Translations under genes and position numbers: made by a program | NCBI RefSeq assembly: GCF_902498785.1 | Contig: NZ_LR701494.1 | Coordinates: 1,575,058-1,639,057 of the forward strand | Reading direction: 5' to 3' | Source: Sphingomonas sp. EC-HK361 | GTDB lineage: Bacteria; Pseudomonadota; Alphaproteobacteria; Sphingomonadales; Sphingomonadaceae | DNA: 64,000 nucleotides | Shown here: positions 1 through 8,230 of the stretch, piece after piece | How positions within the stretch are numbered: position 1 is the stretch's first letter | Layout: each line of letters begins with the position of its first letter | The notes under the pieces: model-generated | The model's input: only the letters and a program-made list of their open reading frames with translations | Databases searched by the model: none | Told to the model about the DNA's origin: nothing

Positions 1-94
1 AGAAATGGCGGCGGGTCTGCCGCCGGATATCCTTCACCACCCGCTCGGCAGAGGCCTTCACCAGCGATTTTGCATTGGAGGATTTGGGCTTCAT
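1..94 (-). CDS. IS3-family transposase OrfA, N-terminal fragment
   Basis: The minus strand from 94 to the window edge encodes 31 residues starting MKPKSSNAK and containing AERVVKDIRR followed by QTRRHF. That stretch resembles the N-terminus of OrfA (helix-turn-helix subunit) of a common proteobacterial IS3 group; this is recognised from memory, not searched. The Shine-Dalgarno-like AAGGA lies 6 bases before the ATG. The gene runs off the left edge, so completeness and the usual OrfA/OrfB frameshift cannot be judged. The start region is buried in a long hairpin (77-133). Confidence 0.65.
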   Translation of the reverse strand, partial: MKPKSSNAKSLVKASAERVVKDIRRQTRRHF

Positions 95-133
95 CTTCGT
101 TCCTTCGTCACTACGACGAAGCCCAAATCCTCC
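77..133 (-). promoter_or_regulatory. Hairpin over the transposase translation start
   Basis: A perfect 16-bp inverted repeat has arms at 77-92 and 118-133 with a 25-base loop. In the transposase mRNA the 3' arm is the G of the ATG plus codons 2-6. The loop contains the Shine-Dalgarno and the first two bases of the ATG. Hairpins that appear only in read-through transcripts are a known way for insertion sequences to block translation driven from outside promoters; its use here is inferred. Confidence 0.6.
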
Positions 134-179
134 TTACATCACAACCTCAAATCTGTGCCATTGGCGCTGACGGCGGACA

Positions 180-735
180 GAGAAAACCGATCTCGATCCT
201 TGGTGAAGAAGATGCCAAGGCCCTACAAACTGCCGCCCGCGTGGACCACGATCAACGGCTTCACCTATTCGTCGCCTTTGGTTTGAATGCGGCTATGCGA
301 CACAGTGAAATTGTAGCGGTCCGTTATGATCAAATCGATTTTGAGAACCGTCGAATTTTTATTCCAAGAGCGAAGGCGGGTGAGCGTGAACAGCCCATCA
401 CGGCCTCGCTGGCGAACATGCTGCGCGTTCAACGTGAATCCGAAAGTGACAAAACGGGTTGGGTGTTCCCTGCGGTAAGGCCTTCGAAGCTGCCCCATCG
501 ACCGGATATGGAGCAGGGATTCAAGCGTGCTGTGGTTCGAGCAGGACTAGACCCAGCTAGGATTACCCCACACGTTATGCGCCACACCGCAATCACCCGC
601 CTGGTAAAGGCTGGCGTCGATCTGCCAACCATCCAAAGAATTAGCGGGCATAAGACACTAGGAATGGTGCTCCGTTACACACACATCCACGGAAGCCACA
701 TCGACCGCGCCGTTGCGCACCTAGAACCCTGCTAA
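180..735 (+). pseudogene. Tyrosine recombinase (phage/island integrase), catalytic domain fragment
   Basis: The reading frame encodes the catalytic half of a tyrosine integrase. Visible active-site elements are Arg in AAMRHSEI (about 297), His-x-x-Arg in HVMRHTA (about 571-585), the His of ISGHKT, and the nucleophile Tyr in RYTHIH (about 673). An N-terminal arm-binding and core-binding part of roughly 150 residues is missing. The frame stays open to an ATG at 70, but that stretch overlaps the insertion sequence and is not integrase-like. The gene therefore appears split by the IS, with its 5' half off the left edge. Its 3' end faces a tRNA-Tyr 3' end 87 bp away, the classic place for an island integrase. 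It is probably inactive. Confidence 0.7.
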
Positions 736-821
736 AACGCGATTACACGCGATTTACACACAGCGAGATTCGAGAAACGACAACGTCTTTCTGATTTTCG
801 GCTAAGTTGTTGATTTGATGA

Positions 822-907
822 TGGTGGACAGGGCTGGATTCGAACCAGCGTACGCTTGCACGGGCAGATTTACAGTCTGCTGCCTTTAACCACTCGGCCA
901 CCTGTCC
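822..907 (-). tRNA. tRNA-Tyr (GTA)
   Basis: The minus strand folds into a type II tRNA of 86 nt. The 7-bp acceptor pairs GGACAGG with CCTGTCC, the T-arm pairs GCTGG with CCAGC around TTCGAAT, the variable arm is long, and CCA is encoded at 822-824. The anticodon GTA is at 871-873 within an ACTGTAAAT loop. The 3' end points at the integrase fragment, so the 3' half of the gene is the likely attachment site of the left-hand island. A 7-bp hairpin (914-929) lies just upstream of the mature 5' end. Confidence 0.97.
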
Positions 908-1043
908 CCAGGGTCGCTTTCAAAAGCGAAGCGGCCCAATGCCCGCGCCGATCCATCCTGTCAACGCCGCAACCATGCTTGCGCGGCGGCGGCAGGAGCC
1001 ATAGCACCGGCGGCAACGGGAAACTTCCAGGGGGATCACTGCA

Positions 1044-2648
1044 ATGCGTCATCTTTTGCTGGCCGCGACGGCATTTTTCGCACTTTCGCCCGCCGCCGCG
1101 CAGGACCGCGGCCCGGTCAACCGCATCATCGACGAAGGCATGAACCACAGCCAGGTAATGGTGACGGCGGAGCATCTCTCCGACGTCATCGGCCCCCGTC
1201 TCACCAACTCGCCCGCGATGCGCACTGCGGAAGGGTGGACGCAGGACAAATACCGCGAATGGGGGCTGAAGAACGTCCATAAGGAAGCCTATCCCTTCGG
1301 TCGCGGCTGGTGGATCGAGAAGTCGAGCGTCCGCATGGTCACGCCGCGCCCGATCCAGCTCACCGCGATCCCGATCGCTTGGACGCCCGCGACCAACGGC
1401 GTCCTCACCGCCCCCGTCATCGTCGCGCCGATCGCCAAGGAAAGCGACTTCGCCAAGTGGCGCGGCAAGCTTGCTGGCAAGATCGTCATGACCAGCTTTC
1501 CGGAACCGGCGCGCGACCTGACGAAGGCGCCCTTCAACCGCTACACCGGCGAGGAACTCGGCAAGCTCGACGAGTATCAGCAGCCGACCTATGACCCGCA
1601 AGCCGCCGACAAGCGGCTGAAACGGCTCGACTTCACCCAGAAGCTCGACGCCTTCCTGAAGGCCGAAGGCGCGGTCGCGATGGCGACGATGGCGTACCGC
1701 GACGGCAAGCTCGTCTCGGGCGAAGGCTATCTTTTCGGAACGGGAGAGACGCCCGCGCTTCCAGCGGTCCAGATCGCCGCCGAGGATTACCGCCGTCTCG
1801 CCCGCCTCGCCAAGATCGGCCCGGCGCCGACGCTGGAGATCGAGAGCGTCGTCCGTTTCGACGACAGCGACCCGAACGCCTACAATATCTTCGCCGACAT
1901 TCCCGGCACCGATCCCAAGGCCGGCTATGTCATGGCTGGCGCGCATCTCGACAGCTGGGTCGCGGGCGACGGCGCGACCGACAACGGCGCGGGTTCCGCG
2001 ATGATCATGGAAGCCGCGCGCATCCTCGCCGCGACCGGCATCCGCCCGAAGCGCACCATCCGTTTCGCACTCTGGTCGGGGGAGGAGCAGGGCCTGCTCG
2101 GCTCGATGGCATTCGTGCAGGAACACTTGGCGACCCGCGGTAATGCCACGTCCGGCACGGGCCAGGGCATGCAGCGCTATTACGGCTTCACCAATCGCTG
2201 GCCGGTCACGCCGCGCCCCGGCTTCAACGACCTCGCCGCCTATTTCAACATCGACAACGGCTCGGGCAAGCTGCGCGGCATCTATACCGAGGGCAATCCC
2301 GCAGTCGTGCCGATCTTCCAGGAATGGATGGCGCCGTTCCGCGCGATGGGGATGACGCAGATCGCCAACCGCCCGACCGGCGGCACCGACCACGTCTTCA
2401 TGCAGTCGGTCGGCGTGCCCGGCTTCCAGTTCATCCAGGATCCGCTGGACTATGGCAGCGTGACGCATCACAGCAACGCCGACACCTTCGATCACTTGCG
2501 CGGTGACGATATGCGGCAGGGGGCGACGGTGCTCGCCGCCTTCCTGCTGAATGCCGCCAATGCCGACAAGGCGCTCCCGCGGCCGCCGGTGCCGACCCAG
2601 CCGGCGGTCACCGATCCCTTCGCTTATTCCAAGGACGATGACGACTGA
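1044..2648 (+). CDS. Secreted M28-family zinc metallopeptidase
   Basis: This 534-residue aminopeptidase-like protein has a clear signal peptide (residues 1-20, ending AAAQ), so it acts in the periplasm or outside. The central region resembles a PA-type insert and the M28 catalytic domain follows. Zinc-site residues are His301 and Asp303 (AHLDS), Asp313 (TDNGAG), the Glu pair 347-348 (SGEEQG), Asp404 (NIDNGSG) and the His pair at 475-476 (THHSNADT). The family removes N-terminal residues from peptides; the exact substrate cannot be read. The stop overlaps the next start by one base (TGATG), suggesting coupling with the rRNA methyltransferase gene. Confidence 0.9.
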   Translation: MRHLLLAATAFFALSPAAAQDRGPVNRIIDEGMNHSQVMVTAEHLSDVIGPRLTNSPAMRTAEGWTQDKYREWGLKNVHKEAYPFGRGWWIEKSSVRMVTPRPIQLTAIPIAWTPATNGVLTAPVIVAPIAKESDFAKWRGKLAGKIVMTSFPEPARDLTKAPFNRYTGEELGKLDEYQQPTYDPQAADKRLKRLDFTQKLDAFLKAEGAVAMATMAYRDGKLVSGEGYLFGTGETPALPAVQIAAEDYRRLARLAKIGPAPTLEIESVVRFDDSDPNAYNIFADIPGTDPKAGYVMAGAHLDSWVAGDGATDNGAGSAMIMEAARILAATGIRPKRTIRFALWSGEEQGLLGSMAFVQEHLATRGNATSGTGQGMQRYYGFTNRWPVTPRPGFNDLAAYFNIDNGSGKLRGIYTEGNPAVVPIFQEWMAPFRAMGMTQIANRPTGGTDHVFMQSVGVPGFQFIQDPLDYGSVTHHSNADTFDHLRGDDMRQGATVLAAFLLNAANADKALPRPPVPTQPAVTDPFAYSKDDDD

Positions 2649-3394
2649 TGGCCAAACGCGGACACCGCCCCGCCTCGACGACCGGCCAGCGCCCCCGCTT
2701 CTGGGGACGTCACGCGGTGACCGCCGCGCTCGCCAATCCCAACCGCACGGTGCGCAAGCTTTGGGGCACGCGCGACGCGCTGTCGTCGCTCGACCTGCCG
2801 CCGGTGCTGCCGATCGTCTATGCCGATGTGGCGGACCTTGGCCGCATGGTGCCCTCCGACGCGCCGCATCAGGGACTGGTGGCGGAGGTCGATCCGCTTG
2901 AGGACATGTGGCTCGGCGATCTCTTGCTGGAAGGGCGGGACGATCAGCGCCCGCTCGTCGTCCTCGATCAGGTGACCGATCCGCACAATGTCGGCGCCAT
3001 CCTCCGCTCGGCAGCCGCGTTCGACGCGCTCGGCATCGTGACGCAGGACCGTCACGCGCCGCCCGAATCAGGCTCGGTCGCGCGCGCCGCATCTGGCGCG
3101 CTGGAAACGGTGCCGTGGATACGTGTCGTAAACCTCGCGCGCGCGCTGGAGGAAATCGCCGAAGCCGGGTTCTGGCGCGTCGGCCTCACCGGCCACGCCA
3201 ACCAGACTTTTGCGCAGGCGATCGGCCAGCAGCGGGTCGCGATCGTGCTCGGTGCCGAAGGCGAAGGCATGCGCCAGAACACCGAGGCGCACTGCGACGA
3301 ACTAGCAAAGCTGCCGATTTCCGGAAAGGTCGAGAGCCTGAACGTGTCGAACGCTGCCGCGATCGCGCTGTATGCGGTGGCGGCGCGATCGTAG
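2648..3394 (+). CDS. rlmB: TrmH-family RNA 2'-O-methyltransferase (RlmB-like)
   Basis: This 248-residue SPOUT methyltransferase is of the RlmB type, which methylates the 2'-O of G2251 in the 23S rRNA peptidyl-transferase P loop. The N-terminal substrate-binding domain begins around FWGRHAVTAAL. The C-terminal SpoU domain shows motif 1 (DPHNVGAILRSA), motif 2 (IVLGAEGEGM) and motif 3 (ESLNVSNAAAIALY), the trefoil-knot SAM site. Length and motif order match RlmB; assignment to other TrmH-family targets is less likely but not excluded. Start overlaps the upstream peptidase stop. Confidence 0.88.
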   Translation: MAKRGHRPASTTGQRPRFWGRHAVTAALANPNRTVRKLWGTRDALSSLDLPPVLPIVYADVADLGRMVPSDAPHQGLVAEVDPLEDMWLGDLLLEGRDDQRPLVVLDQVTDPHNVGAILRSAAAFDALGIVTQDRHAPPESGSVARAASGALETVPWIRVVNLARALEEIAEAGFWRVGLTGHANQTFAQAIGQQRVAIVLGAEGEGMRQNTEAHCDELAKLPISGKVESLNVSNAAAIALYAVAARS

Positions 3395-3405
3395 CCGCTT
3401 TTGTC

Positions 3406-3590
3406 GTCACCCCGGCGCCAGGCTGGGGTCTCTCTGCGATGCGATGCCAGCCTGCGCTGGCACGACGCTCTGCATACATTGAGGCGCCGACGGCAAAGCC
3501 GTCGTCGGACGGGTTCGGCTAAGCCGACCCACCGGCCGCGCCGGGCGCTGCGCTTCGCGCATCGGCGCGGCGTGGCCGCGCCTGCGCCCG
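3406..3590. repeat. Palindrome-rich intergenic region (family B-like repeat)
   Basis: The region lies between convergent rlmB and ferredoxin genes and has no credible gene. It starts with GTCACCCCGGC followed by GGCTGGGGTC, resembling the stronger repeats at 22037 and 51805. It then contains small hairpins (CGACGGC/GCCGTCG near 3487, GGGTTCGGC/GCCGACCC near 3510) and a very GC-rich stretch. It probably acts as a bidirectional terminator. Confidence 0.5.
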
Positions 3591-3908
3591 TCAATCTTCC
3601 GCGGCGATCGTTACCTTCAACCCGTCCAGCGCGCTCGTGAACTGCAACTGGCACGACAACCGCGATCGATCGTCCCGATCCGAAGATGAATCGAGGAGAT
3701 CATTCTCGTCCTCGCTCATCGCCGGCAGTTTGGCCGCAAACGCCGGGTCGACATGGACGTGGCAGGTGGCGCAGGAGCAACACCCGCCGCAAAGCGCCAG
3801 AACCTCGTCGATCCCGGCGTCGCGGATGACCTCCATCACCGACAGCCCGGCCTCGCCGTCGATCTCGCGTTCTTCCCCGGCGCGTGTGACGACGATAAGC
3901 TTGGGCAT
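3591..3908 (-). CDS. 2Fe-2S ferredoxin, adrenodoxin type
   Basis: This 105-residue electron carrier belongs to the vertebrate-type/ISC ferredoxin family. Cluster ligands follow the C-x5-C-x2-C pattern in [10 protein letters not shown] around residues 40-49, with the fourth Cys in RLSCQL near the C-terminus. One extra Cys sits in the loop where relatives usually have Ser or Ala. The start at 3908 is chosen because [11 protein letters not shown] is the usual family N-terminus and GGAG lies 7 bases upstream; the frame is open much further upstream but unlike any protein. Likely partners are cytochromes P450 or iron-sulfur assembly, neither visible nearby. Confidence 0.9.
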   Translation of the reverse strand: MPKLIVVTRAGEEREIDGEAGLSVMEVIRDAGIDEVLALCGGCCSCATCHVHVDPAFAAKLPAMSEDENDLLDSSSDRDDRSRLSCQLQFTSALDGLKVTIAAED

Positions 3909-3962
3909 GATGATCTCCGAAACAGTCTTCCCTTCCCATGCCGCCAAGCGGCGAGCCTCGCA

Positions 3963-4592
3963 ATGGGGTTGAGCGCGGAGCGGCTGCGCGCCGATCTCGA
4001 CGCCCTCGCCGCGCTGGAACCCGCCTTCGCCGCGGCCGTTGCCCGCGTCGGCTATCCCGAACCCCGCATCCGCGACCGCGGCTATGCGACGCTGTTGCGC
4101 ACGATCGTCGGCCAGCAGGTGAGCGTGAAGGCGGCGGACGCGGTCTGGCGCAAGCTGGAGACGATCGTCGGCGACCCGACCGATCCGCACGCCATCGCCG
4201 CGGCGACCGACGAGCAATTGCGCGCCGCGGGCTTTTCGCGCCAGAAATCGGGTTATGCGAGGAGCCTTGCCGACGAGGTGACGAGCGGCCGGCTCGATCT
4301 CGACATTCTGCCGGAGGACGACGAGGACGCGATCACGGCGCTCACTCGCGTGAAGGGGATCGGCCGCTGGTCCGCCGAGGTGTATCTCCTGTTCGCCGAG
4401 GGGCGCGGCGATATCTGGCCCGCGGGCGACTTGGCCGTGCAGATCGAGGTCGGCCGCATCCTCGGTCACGACGTGCGGCCGAGCGAGAAGCTGACTCGCG
4501 AGCTCTCCGAAACATGGCGGCCGTATCGCGGGGCGGCGGCGATCTTCACCTGGCACCATTACGGTGCGGGGGCGGACGCCGCGCCGGTGTAG
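3963..4592 (+). CDS. DNA-3-methyladenine glycosylase II (AlkA-type, HhH-GPD)
   Basis: This 209-residue base-excision repair glycosylase removes alkylated purines. A helix-hairpin-helix ([10 protein letters not shown], about 129-138) is followed by the catalytic Asp156 in PAGDLAVQ, the GPD region. The N-terminal half holds the family [12 protein letters not shown] motif. It lacks the N-terminal TATA-box-like domain of E. coli AlkA, as do many alphaproteobacterial forms. The in-frame ATG at 3963 is preferred over upstream ATGs, which overlap the divergent ferredoxin. Confidence 0.88.
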   Translation: MGLSAERLRADLDALAALEPAFAAAVARVGYPEPRIRDRGYATLLRTIVGQQVSVKAADAVWRKLETIVGDPTDPHAIAAATDEQLRAAGFSRQKSGYARSLADEVTSGRLDLDILPEDDEDAITALTRVKGIGRWSAEVYLLFAEGRGDIWPAGDLAVQIEVGRILGHDVRPSEKLTRELSETWRPYRGAAAIFTWHHYGAGADAAPV

Positions 4593-4613
4593 TCAGCGCA
4601 CCGGCCATCACAT

Positions 4614-4702
4614 CCGTTCGCACTGAGCTTGTCGAAGTGCCGTTCTTCGTTGCCGACGCGTAGCAGAAGGACGGTGCTTCGACTGCGCTCAGCACGAACG
4701 GG
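4614..4702. repeat. Family A inverted repeat, copy 1
   Basis: The ends are CCGTTCG and CGAACGG. The left half contains CTGAGCTTGTCGAAG and the right half carries the reverse-complement-like CTTCGACTGCGCTCAG. It lies between convergent genes (the glycosylase and the DUF2147 gene), fitting a bidirectional terminator. Two more copies are at 9232 and 25658. Confidence 0.75.
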
Positions 4703-4718
4703 GAGAGATGAACCCGAT

Positions 4719-5129
4719 TCACCGCACCGGCCGCCAGATCTGCGTCTGGCAGAAGAACGCGATGCACCCCTGCACCTTCAGCGTCCCGTCCGGGTTGCGC
4801 TTGACGATCGACTTGTAGGTCTTGCCGTTGCGCGGATCGTAGATGCGGCCGCGCCAGTCATCGCCCTTGTCGGCGAACTGGGTCAGGATCGGCAGCCCGA
4901 CGATCGGGCGCGTGCGCAGAGCCGGATCGGGGTTGCCGGCATCGACCTTCGGCGCGCCCGGTTCGGCCTTCAGCACCGTGGTGATCCGCCCGCAGGTCTG
5001 CGCGCCGCACGGCCCCACCGTGATGACAGCGCTGCCGTCCCCGGTGATCCAGCGGCCGTTGATCGGCACTGCCGCACCTGCGGACGTTGCAGCCATCATC
5101 AAAAGCACAGCAGCGGCGGAACGGATCAT
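4719..5129 (-). CDS. DUF2147 family secreted protein
   Basis: The protein is 136 residues with a cleavable signal peptide (MIRSAAAVLLMMAATSAGA). The mature part has the DUF2147 pattern: an N-terminal GRW, VGPCGAQTCGRI with paired cysteines, a central WRGRIYDPRNGKTY motif, and a C-terminal VQGCIAFF ending in QIWRPV. Family members are periplasmic with no settled function. The start at 5129 is preferred because AGAGG stands 7-8 bases upstream. It is divergent from mntH across about 118 bp with no clear operator. Confidence 0.85.
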   Translation of the reverse strand: MIRSAAAVLLMMAATSAGAAVPINGRWITGDGSAVITVGPCGAQTCGRITTVLKAEPGAPKVDAGNPDPALRTRPIVGLPILTQFADKGDDWRGRIYDPRNGKTYKSIVKRNPDGTLKVQGCIAFFCQTQIWRPVR

Positions 5130-5247
5130 CGGCAATCCTCTTTGTGAACCGGCACGTATCTTCGCACCGGATGCGTGAATGCACGGTGGACGATTTGGGT
5201 GGCAAGACGGTTGATCGATACGCATCATTTCCGGCAAGGCTGACGCG

Positions 5248-6564
5248 ATGACACCACCGCCAGCCTCGCTGCCGATCCACGGCTCACTCTCCGAAAGCCA
5301 CCGGAGCGTCGCTGTGCCGGCGGTCGGCACCGCATTCGGGCGGCGGCTGTTCGCCTTTGCCGGACCCGGCTTTCTCGTCGCGGTCGGTTATATGGACCCC
5401 GGCAACTGGGCGACCGACATCGCCGGCGGATCGGCGTTCGGCTACACGCTCCTCTCTGTCATCCTGGTCTCGAACCTGATGGCGATCGTGCTCCAGGCGC
5501 TGTCGGCGCGGCTCGGCATCGTCGCGGGACTCGATCTCGCCCAGGCCTGCCGCCAGCATTATTCGAAGCCGGTCTCGTTCGGCCTATGGGTGCTGTGCGA
5601 GATCGCGATCATCGCCTGCGATCTGGCCGAAGTGCTCGGCACCGCGATCGCGCTCCAGCTGCTGTTCGGGCTGCCGCTCGTCTACGGCGTGATCCTGACG
5701 GCACTCGACGTGTTCCTGATCCTCGCGCTGCAACGCTATGGCTTTCGCAAGCTCGAGGCGTTCGTCGTCGCGCTGCTCCTCATCATCGCGGTCTGCTTCG
5801 CGTTCGAGCTGCTCCTCGCGCAGCCGAGCCTAGCGGGCATCCTCGGGGGGTTAGTGCCGACGCCGCAGATCGTGACCGATCCGGCCAAGCTCTACATCGC
5901 GATCGGCATCCTCGGCGCGACGGTGATGCCCCACAATCTCTACCTCCATTCCTCGATCGTCCAGACCCGCGCTCATCGCCGCGACGAGGCCGGCACGCGT
6001 GAGGCGGTGAAGCTGGCGACGATCGACTCCACCGTCGCGCTCGGCCTCGCCTTCTTCATCAACGCAGCGATCCTGATCCTCGCCGCGGCGACCTTCCACA
6101 CCGCCGGCCGCACCGACGTCGCCGATATCGCCGACGCGCACCGGCTGCTCGCACCGATGCTCGGGATGGGCGCGGCGAGCGTCGTCTTCGCGATCGCGCT
6201 GCTCGCGTCGGGGCAGAATTCGACGGTGACGGGCACGCTCGCGGGGCAGATCGTGATGGAGGGATTCCTCAACATCCGGCTGCCGGTCTGGCAGCGGCGG
6301 CTCATCACCCGCGGGCTGGCGATCATTCCCGCCGTTATCGTCGTCGGCGCGATGGGCGATGCCGGCGCGACGAAGCTGCTGGTGCTCAGTCAGGTGATCC
6401 TCAGCCTGCAGCTTCCTTTCGCGGTCGTGCCGCTGGTGATGTTCACCGGCGACAAGCGCCTGATGGGGCGCTTTGCGAGCGGGCGATGGCTGAAGGTCGT
6501 GGCGTGGGCGATCACGGTGGTGATTATCGGGCTGAACGCGACGCTGCTGTGGGGGATGCTCTAA
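5248..6564 (+). CDS. mntH: Nramp-family Mn2+/Fe2+ transporter MntH
   Basis: This 438-residue proton-coupled divalent metal importer has about 11 membrane helices in the inner membrane. The metal-site signature DPGN (residues 50-53, [10 protein letters not shown]) and the [10 protein letters not shown] motif of TM6 are intact, which defines Nramp transporters. The first about 35 residues are a cytoplasmic extension. No MntR/Fur-type operator or manganese riboswitch was recognised in the upstream 118 bp. The gene is single and convergent with the HAD gene across a strong hairpin repeat. Confidence 0.95.
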   Translation: MTPPPASLPIHGSLSESHRSVAVPAVGTAFGRRLFAFAGPGFLVAVGYMDPGNWATDIAGGSAFGYTLLSVILVSNLMAIVLQALSARLGIVAGLDLAQACRQHYSKPVSFGLWVLCEIAIIACDLAEVLGTAIALQLLFGLPLVYGVILTALDVFLILALQRYGFRKLEAFVVALLLIIAVCFAFELLLAQPSLAGILGGLVPTPQIVTDPAKLYIAIGILGATVMPHNLYLHSSIVQTRAHRRDEAGTREAVKLATIDSTVALGLAFFINAAILILAAATFHTAGRTDVADIADAHRLLAPMLGMGAASVVFAIALLASGQNSTVTGTLAGQIVMEGFLNIRLPVWQRRLITRGLAIIPAVIVVGAMGDAGATKLLVLSQVILSLQLPFAVVPLVMFTGDKRLMGRFASGRWLKVVAWAITVVIIGLNATLLWGML

Positions 6565-6568
6565 ATTG

Positions 6569-6659
6569 TATCCCCGCGAAGGGTTTCCCTTCAAAGTAAT
6601 ACTTTGAAGGGGCCCAAGGCGGGGATCCAGACTGGGCTCCCGCTTTCGCGGGAGCACAA
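6569..6659. repeat. Family C repeat, copy 1, with nested palindrome
   Basis: Between convergent mntH and the HAD gene lies a compound hairpin. Its outer part is TATCCCCGC...GCGGGGAT and a second stem is GCTCCCGC/GCGGGAGC. A nested perfect palindrome, CCCTTCAAAGTA/TACTTTGAAGGG, is centred near 6599. Compared with copy 2 at 42505, this copy has about 37 extra bases inserted within the CGCGAAGGCGGGG core. It likely terminates both genes. Confidence 0.8.
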
Positions 6660-6661
6660 TT

Positions 6662-7408
6662 CTACTTCAGACAAGCAACAGCTGTTGCGATCATGGTCAG
6701 CGTATCCTCGACATCGCGCACCCGCACCGTGTCGAGCCCGAGCTCCTTTGCCGGATAGTCGTTCCCGCCCGGAAAGATCGCGTCGCCGACGAACATCATG
6801 TCGTCGAGCGCGATGCCGCTTTCGTCACGCAACCGCTTCAGCCCATATGCCTTGTCGACGCCTTCCCGTGTGATGTCGATCGAGGTCGCACCACCCATGT
6901 TGATCGACAGCCCCGGCAGACGCTGGCGCAAGTCCGCCTGGATGACCTTGCGCTTCTCGAACTTGGGGTCCCAATGCTCCTTCTCCTCGAGCGGCGCCTG
7001 CTGGCCGAGCGCGGAAAAGGTGATCTGGCTGCCGCGGTCCTCGATCCGCTCGCCCCAGGTCTGCTCAGGCTTGAATCCCGTCGCCTCGAGCGATTCGTCG
7101 AACGCCTTGAGGATTTTCGCCTTGGTCGCATCATCGAACAGTTCGGCATAGACCGGCGACCACTTTCCGCGCTGGAACGTGTAGAGTTTCGTCCCCGTCG
7201 TCGGCATCAGCCACAGCTTCGATCGGTCCGCCCGCTCGGGCAGCTGGCTGGCGACCTGCTTGTCGAACTGCGGCCAGTCCCCGCCCGAGATCACCGCGAC
7301 ATGCGCCACCTCGAGCAGGTCGGCGAGCGCATTCGCCATCGGCGCCTGAATCGCCTGCTTGCTGAGCGCGAGCGTGCCGTCGAGATCGAAGGCGACGAGT
7401 TTCTTCAT
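6662..7408 (-). CDS. HAD-IIB hydrolase, eukaryotic phosphomannomutase-like
   Basis: This 248-residue HAD phosphatase or phosphomutase has motif I FDLDGTLA (nucleophile Asp8 with Asp10), motif II VISGGD, and motif IV GDAIFPGGNDYP. The order and wording of the last motif and of RGSQITFSALG resemble the eukaryotic alpha-phosphomannomutase branch more than Cof phosphatases. A sugar-phosphate substrate fits its place as last gene of the pentose phosphate operon, 6 bp after another HAD gene. Whether it is a mutase or a plain phosphatase cannot be decided from sequence. Confidence 0.75.
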   Translation of the reverse strand: MKKLVAFDLDGTLALSKQAIQAPMANALADLLEVAHVAVISGGDWPQFDKQVASQLPERADRSKLWLMPTTGTKLYTFQRGKWSPVYAELFDDATKAKILKAFDESLEATGFKPEQTWGERIEDRGSQITFSALGQQAPLEEKEHWDPKFEKRKVIQADLRQRLPGLSINMGGATSIDITREGVDKAYGLKRLRDESGIALDDMMFVGDAIFPGGNDYPAKELGLDTVRVRDVEDTLTMIATAVACLK

Positions 7409-7414
7409 GGGATG

Positions 7415-8230
7415 TCAGTCTTTCGTGGATTGGGAAAGGATCATGGTGTCGATGGCGTGCGCGACACCGTCTTCGTCGTTGCTCGCGGTCACCGACTGCG
7501 CCCTGGCCTTTACTGCGTCCGGCGCGTTGCCCATCGCGATGGCGCGGCCAGCGCGCTCGAACATCGCGACGTCGTTGGCCTGGTCGCCGATCACGGTCGT
7601 ATCGCCCAGCGGGACGCCGATCGCGTCGCAGAGCGCCGCCACGCCGTCACCCTTGTTGGCGGCGCGCGCCGTTACGTCGAGATAATAGGTCTGGCTCTGC
7701 ACGATCGTCGCCTGGTCGCCAAAGCGCGCGACAGCCTTTTCGGCGAGCGCCTTCAGCAGCGGGGCATCGTCGCTGACAAAAGTGATCTTGTCGGCGCGGT
7801 CGAGCAGCGTCCCGAACGCAGTCGTCACCACCGGCTCGCTGTTCGACGCGACGCGCTCATGCTCGACATGGACGCCGCGGTCGGTCGAGGCGAACCACTG
7901 GTCGTCGGCGAACACCCAACGATCGACCTGCACGCCATGCGCCAGCGCGAACATGCCGCGCGCGATTTCCGGATCGACGCGGTGCTGCTCAAGAACCGTG
8001 CCGTCACGGCGAAAGACAGTGCCGCCGTTGAACGCGCCCATCGGCCCGTCGAGGTCGAGCGAATCGGCAAGCGGCATCATTCCCGATCGCGGCCGCGCGC
8101 TGATGATGGTGAAGCGAATCCCAGCCGCGCGCAGGCGCTCAACCGCGGCGATCGTCCCCGCGGTCAGTTGCTTCTGCTTGTCGACAAGCGTGCCGTCCAC
8201 ATCGGAGACGACGAGTCCCGGTCCGGTCAC
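7415..8230 (-). CDS. Cof-type HAD-IIB sugar-phosphate phosphatase
   Basis: This 271-residue HAD hydrolase has motif [11 protein letters not shown] near the N-terminus, motif II TIISARP, the conserved Lys in NKGDGVAAL, and motif [16 protein letters not shown] large C2-type cap lies between. Cof-type enzymes dephosphorylate small sugar phosphates or cofactors, so substrate is open. The start is taken as the GTG at 8230, which overlaps the gnd stop as GTGA; the frame upstream overlaps gnd and is not HAD-like. It is cotranscribed with gnd. Confidence 0.82.
   Translation of the reverse strand: MTGPGLVVSDVDGTLVDKQKQLTAGTIAAVERLRAAGIRFTIISARPRSGMMPLADSLDLDGPMGAFNGGTVFRRDGTVLEQHRVDPEIARGMFALAHGVQVDRWVFADDQWFASTDRGVHVEHERVASNSEPVVTTAFGTLLDRADKITFVSDDAPLLKALAEKAVARFGDQATIVQSQTYYLDVTARAANKGDGVAALCDAIGVPLGDTTVIGDQANDVAMFERAGRAIAMGNAPDAVKARAQSVTASNDEDGVAHAIDTMILSQSTKD

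Larger units (their letters stand above)
1..179 (-). mobile_element. IS3-family insertion sequence, 5' end (partial)
   Basis: This is the terminal part of an insertion sequence whose body lies off the left edge. It holds the first codons of a transposase (minus strand, start at 94) and a leader. The outer tip is placed at about 179 by inference, because the minus strand there begins TGTCCGCC, fitting the TG...CA ends of IS3-type elements, and because the integrase reading frame to the right becomes convincing only after this point. The matching terminal repeat and target duplication are outside the window, so the boundary is provisional. Confidence 0.6.

Noticed and set aside
1-735. Complete prophage
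   Set aside because: Only an integrase fragment and an IS end are visible; no structural, lysis or replication genes.
914-929. Regulatory hairpin upstream of tRNA-Tyr
   Set aside because: 7-bp stem with only a 2-base loop; likely chance in GC-rich DNA, or part of the processed tRNA leader.
870-3092. 740-codon open frame on the minus strand opposite the M28 and rlmB genes
   Set aside because: It is a GC-rich antisense shadow: Arg/Gly/Ala-dominated composition with no domain, while the plus strand has two well-supported enzymes.
5130-5247. Possible manganese riboswitch or MntR site upstream of mntH
   Set aside because: No recognisable riboswitch core or palindrome of the expected kind in the 118 bp.
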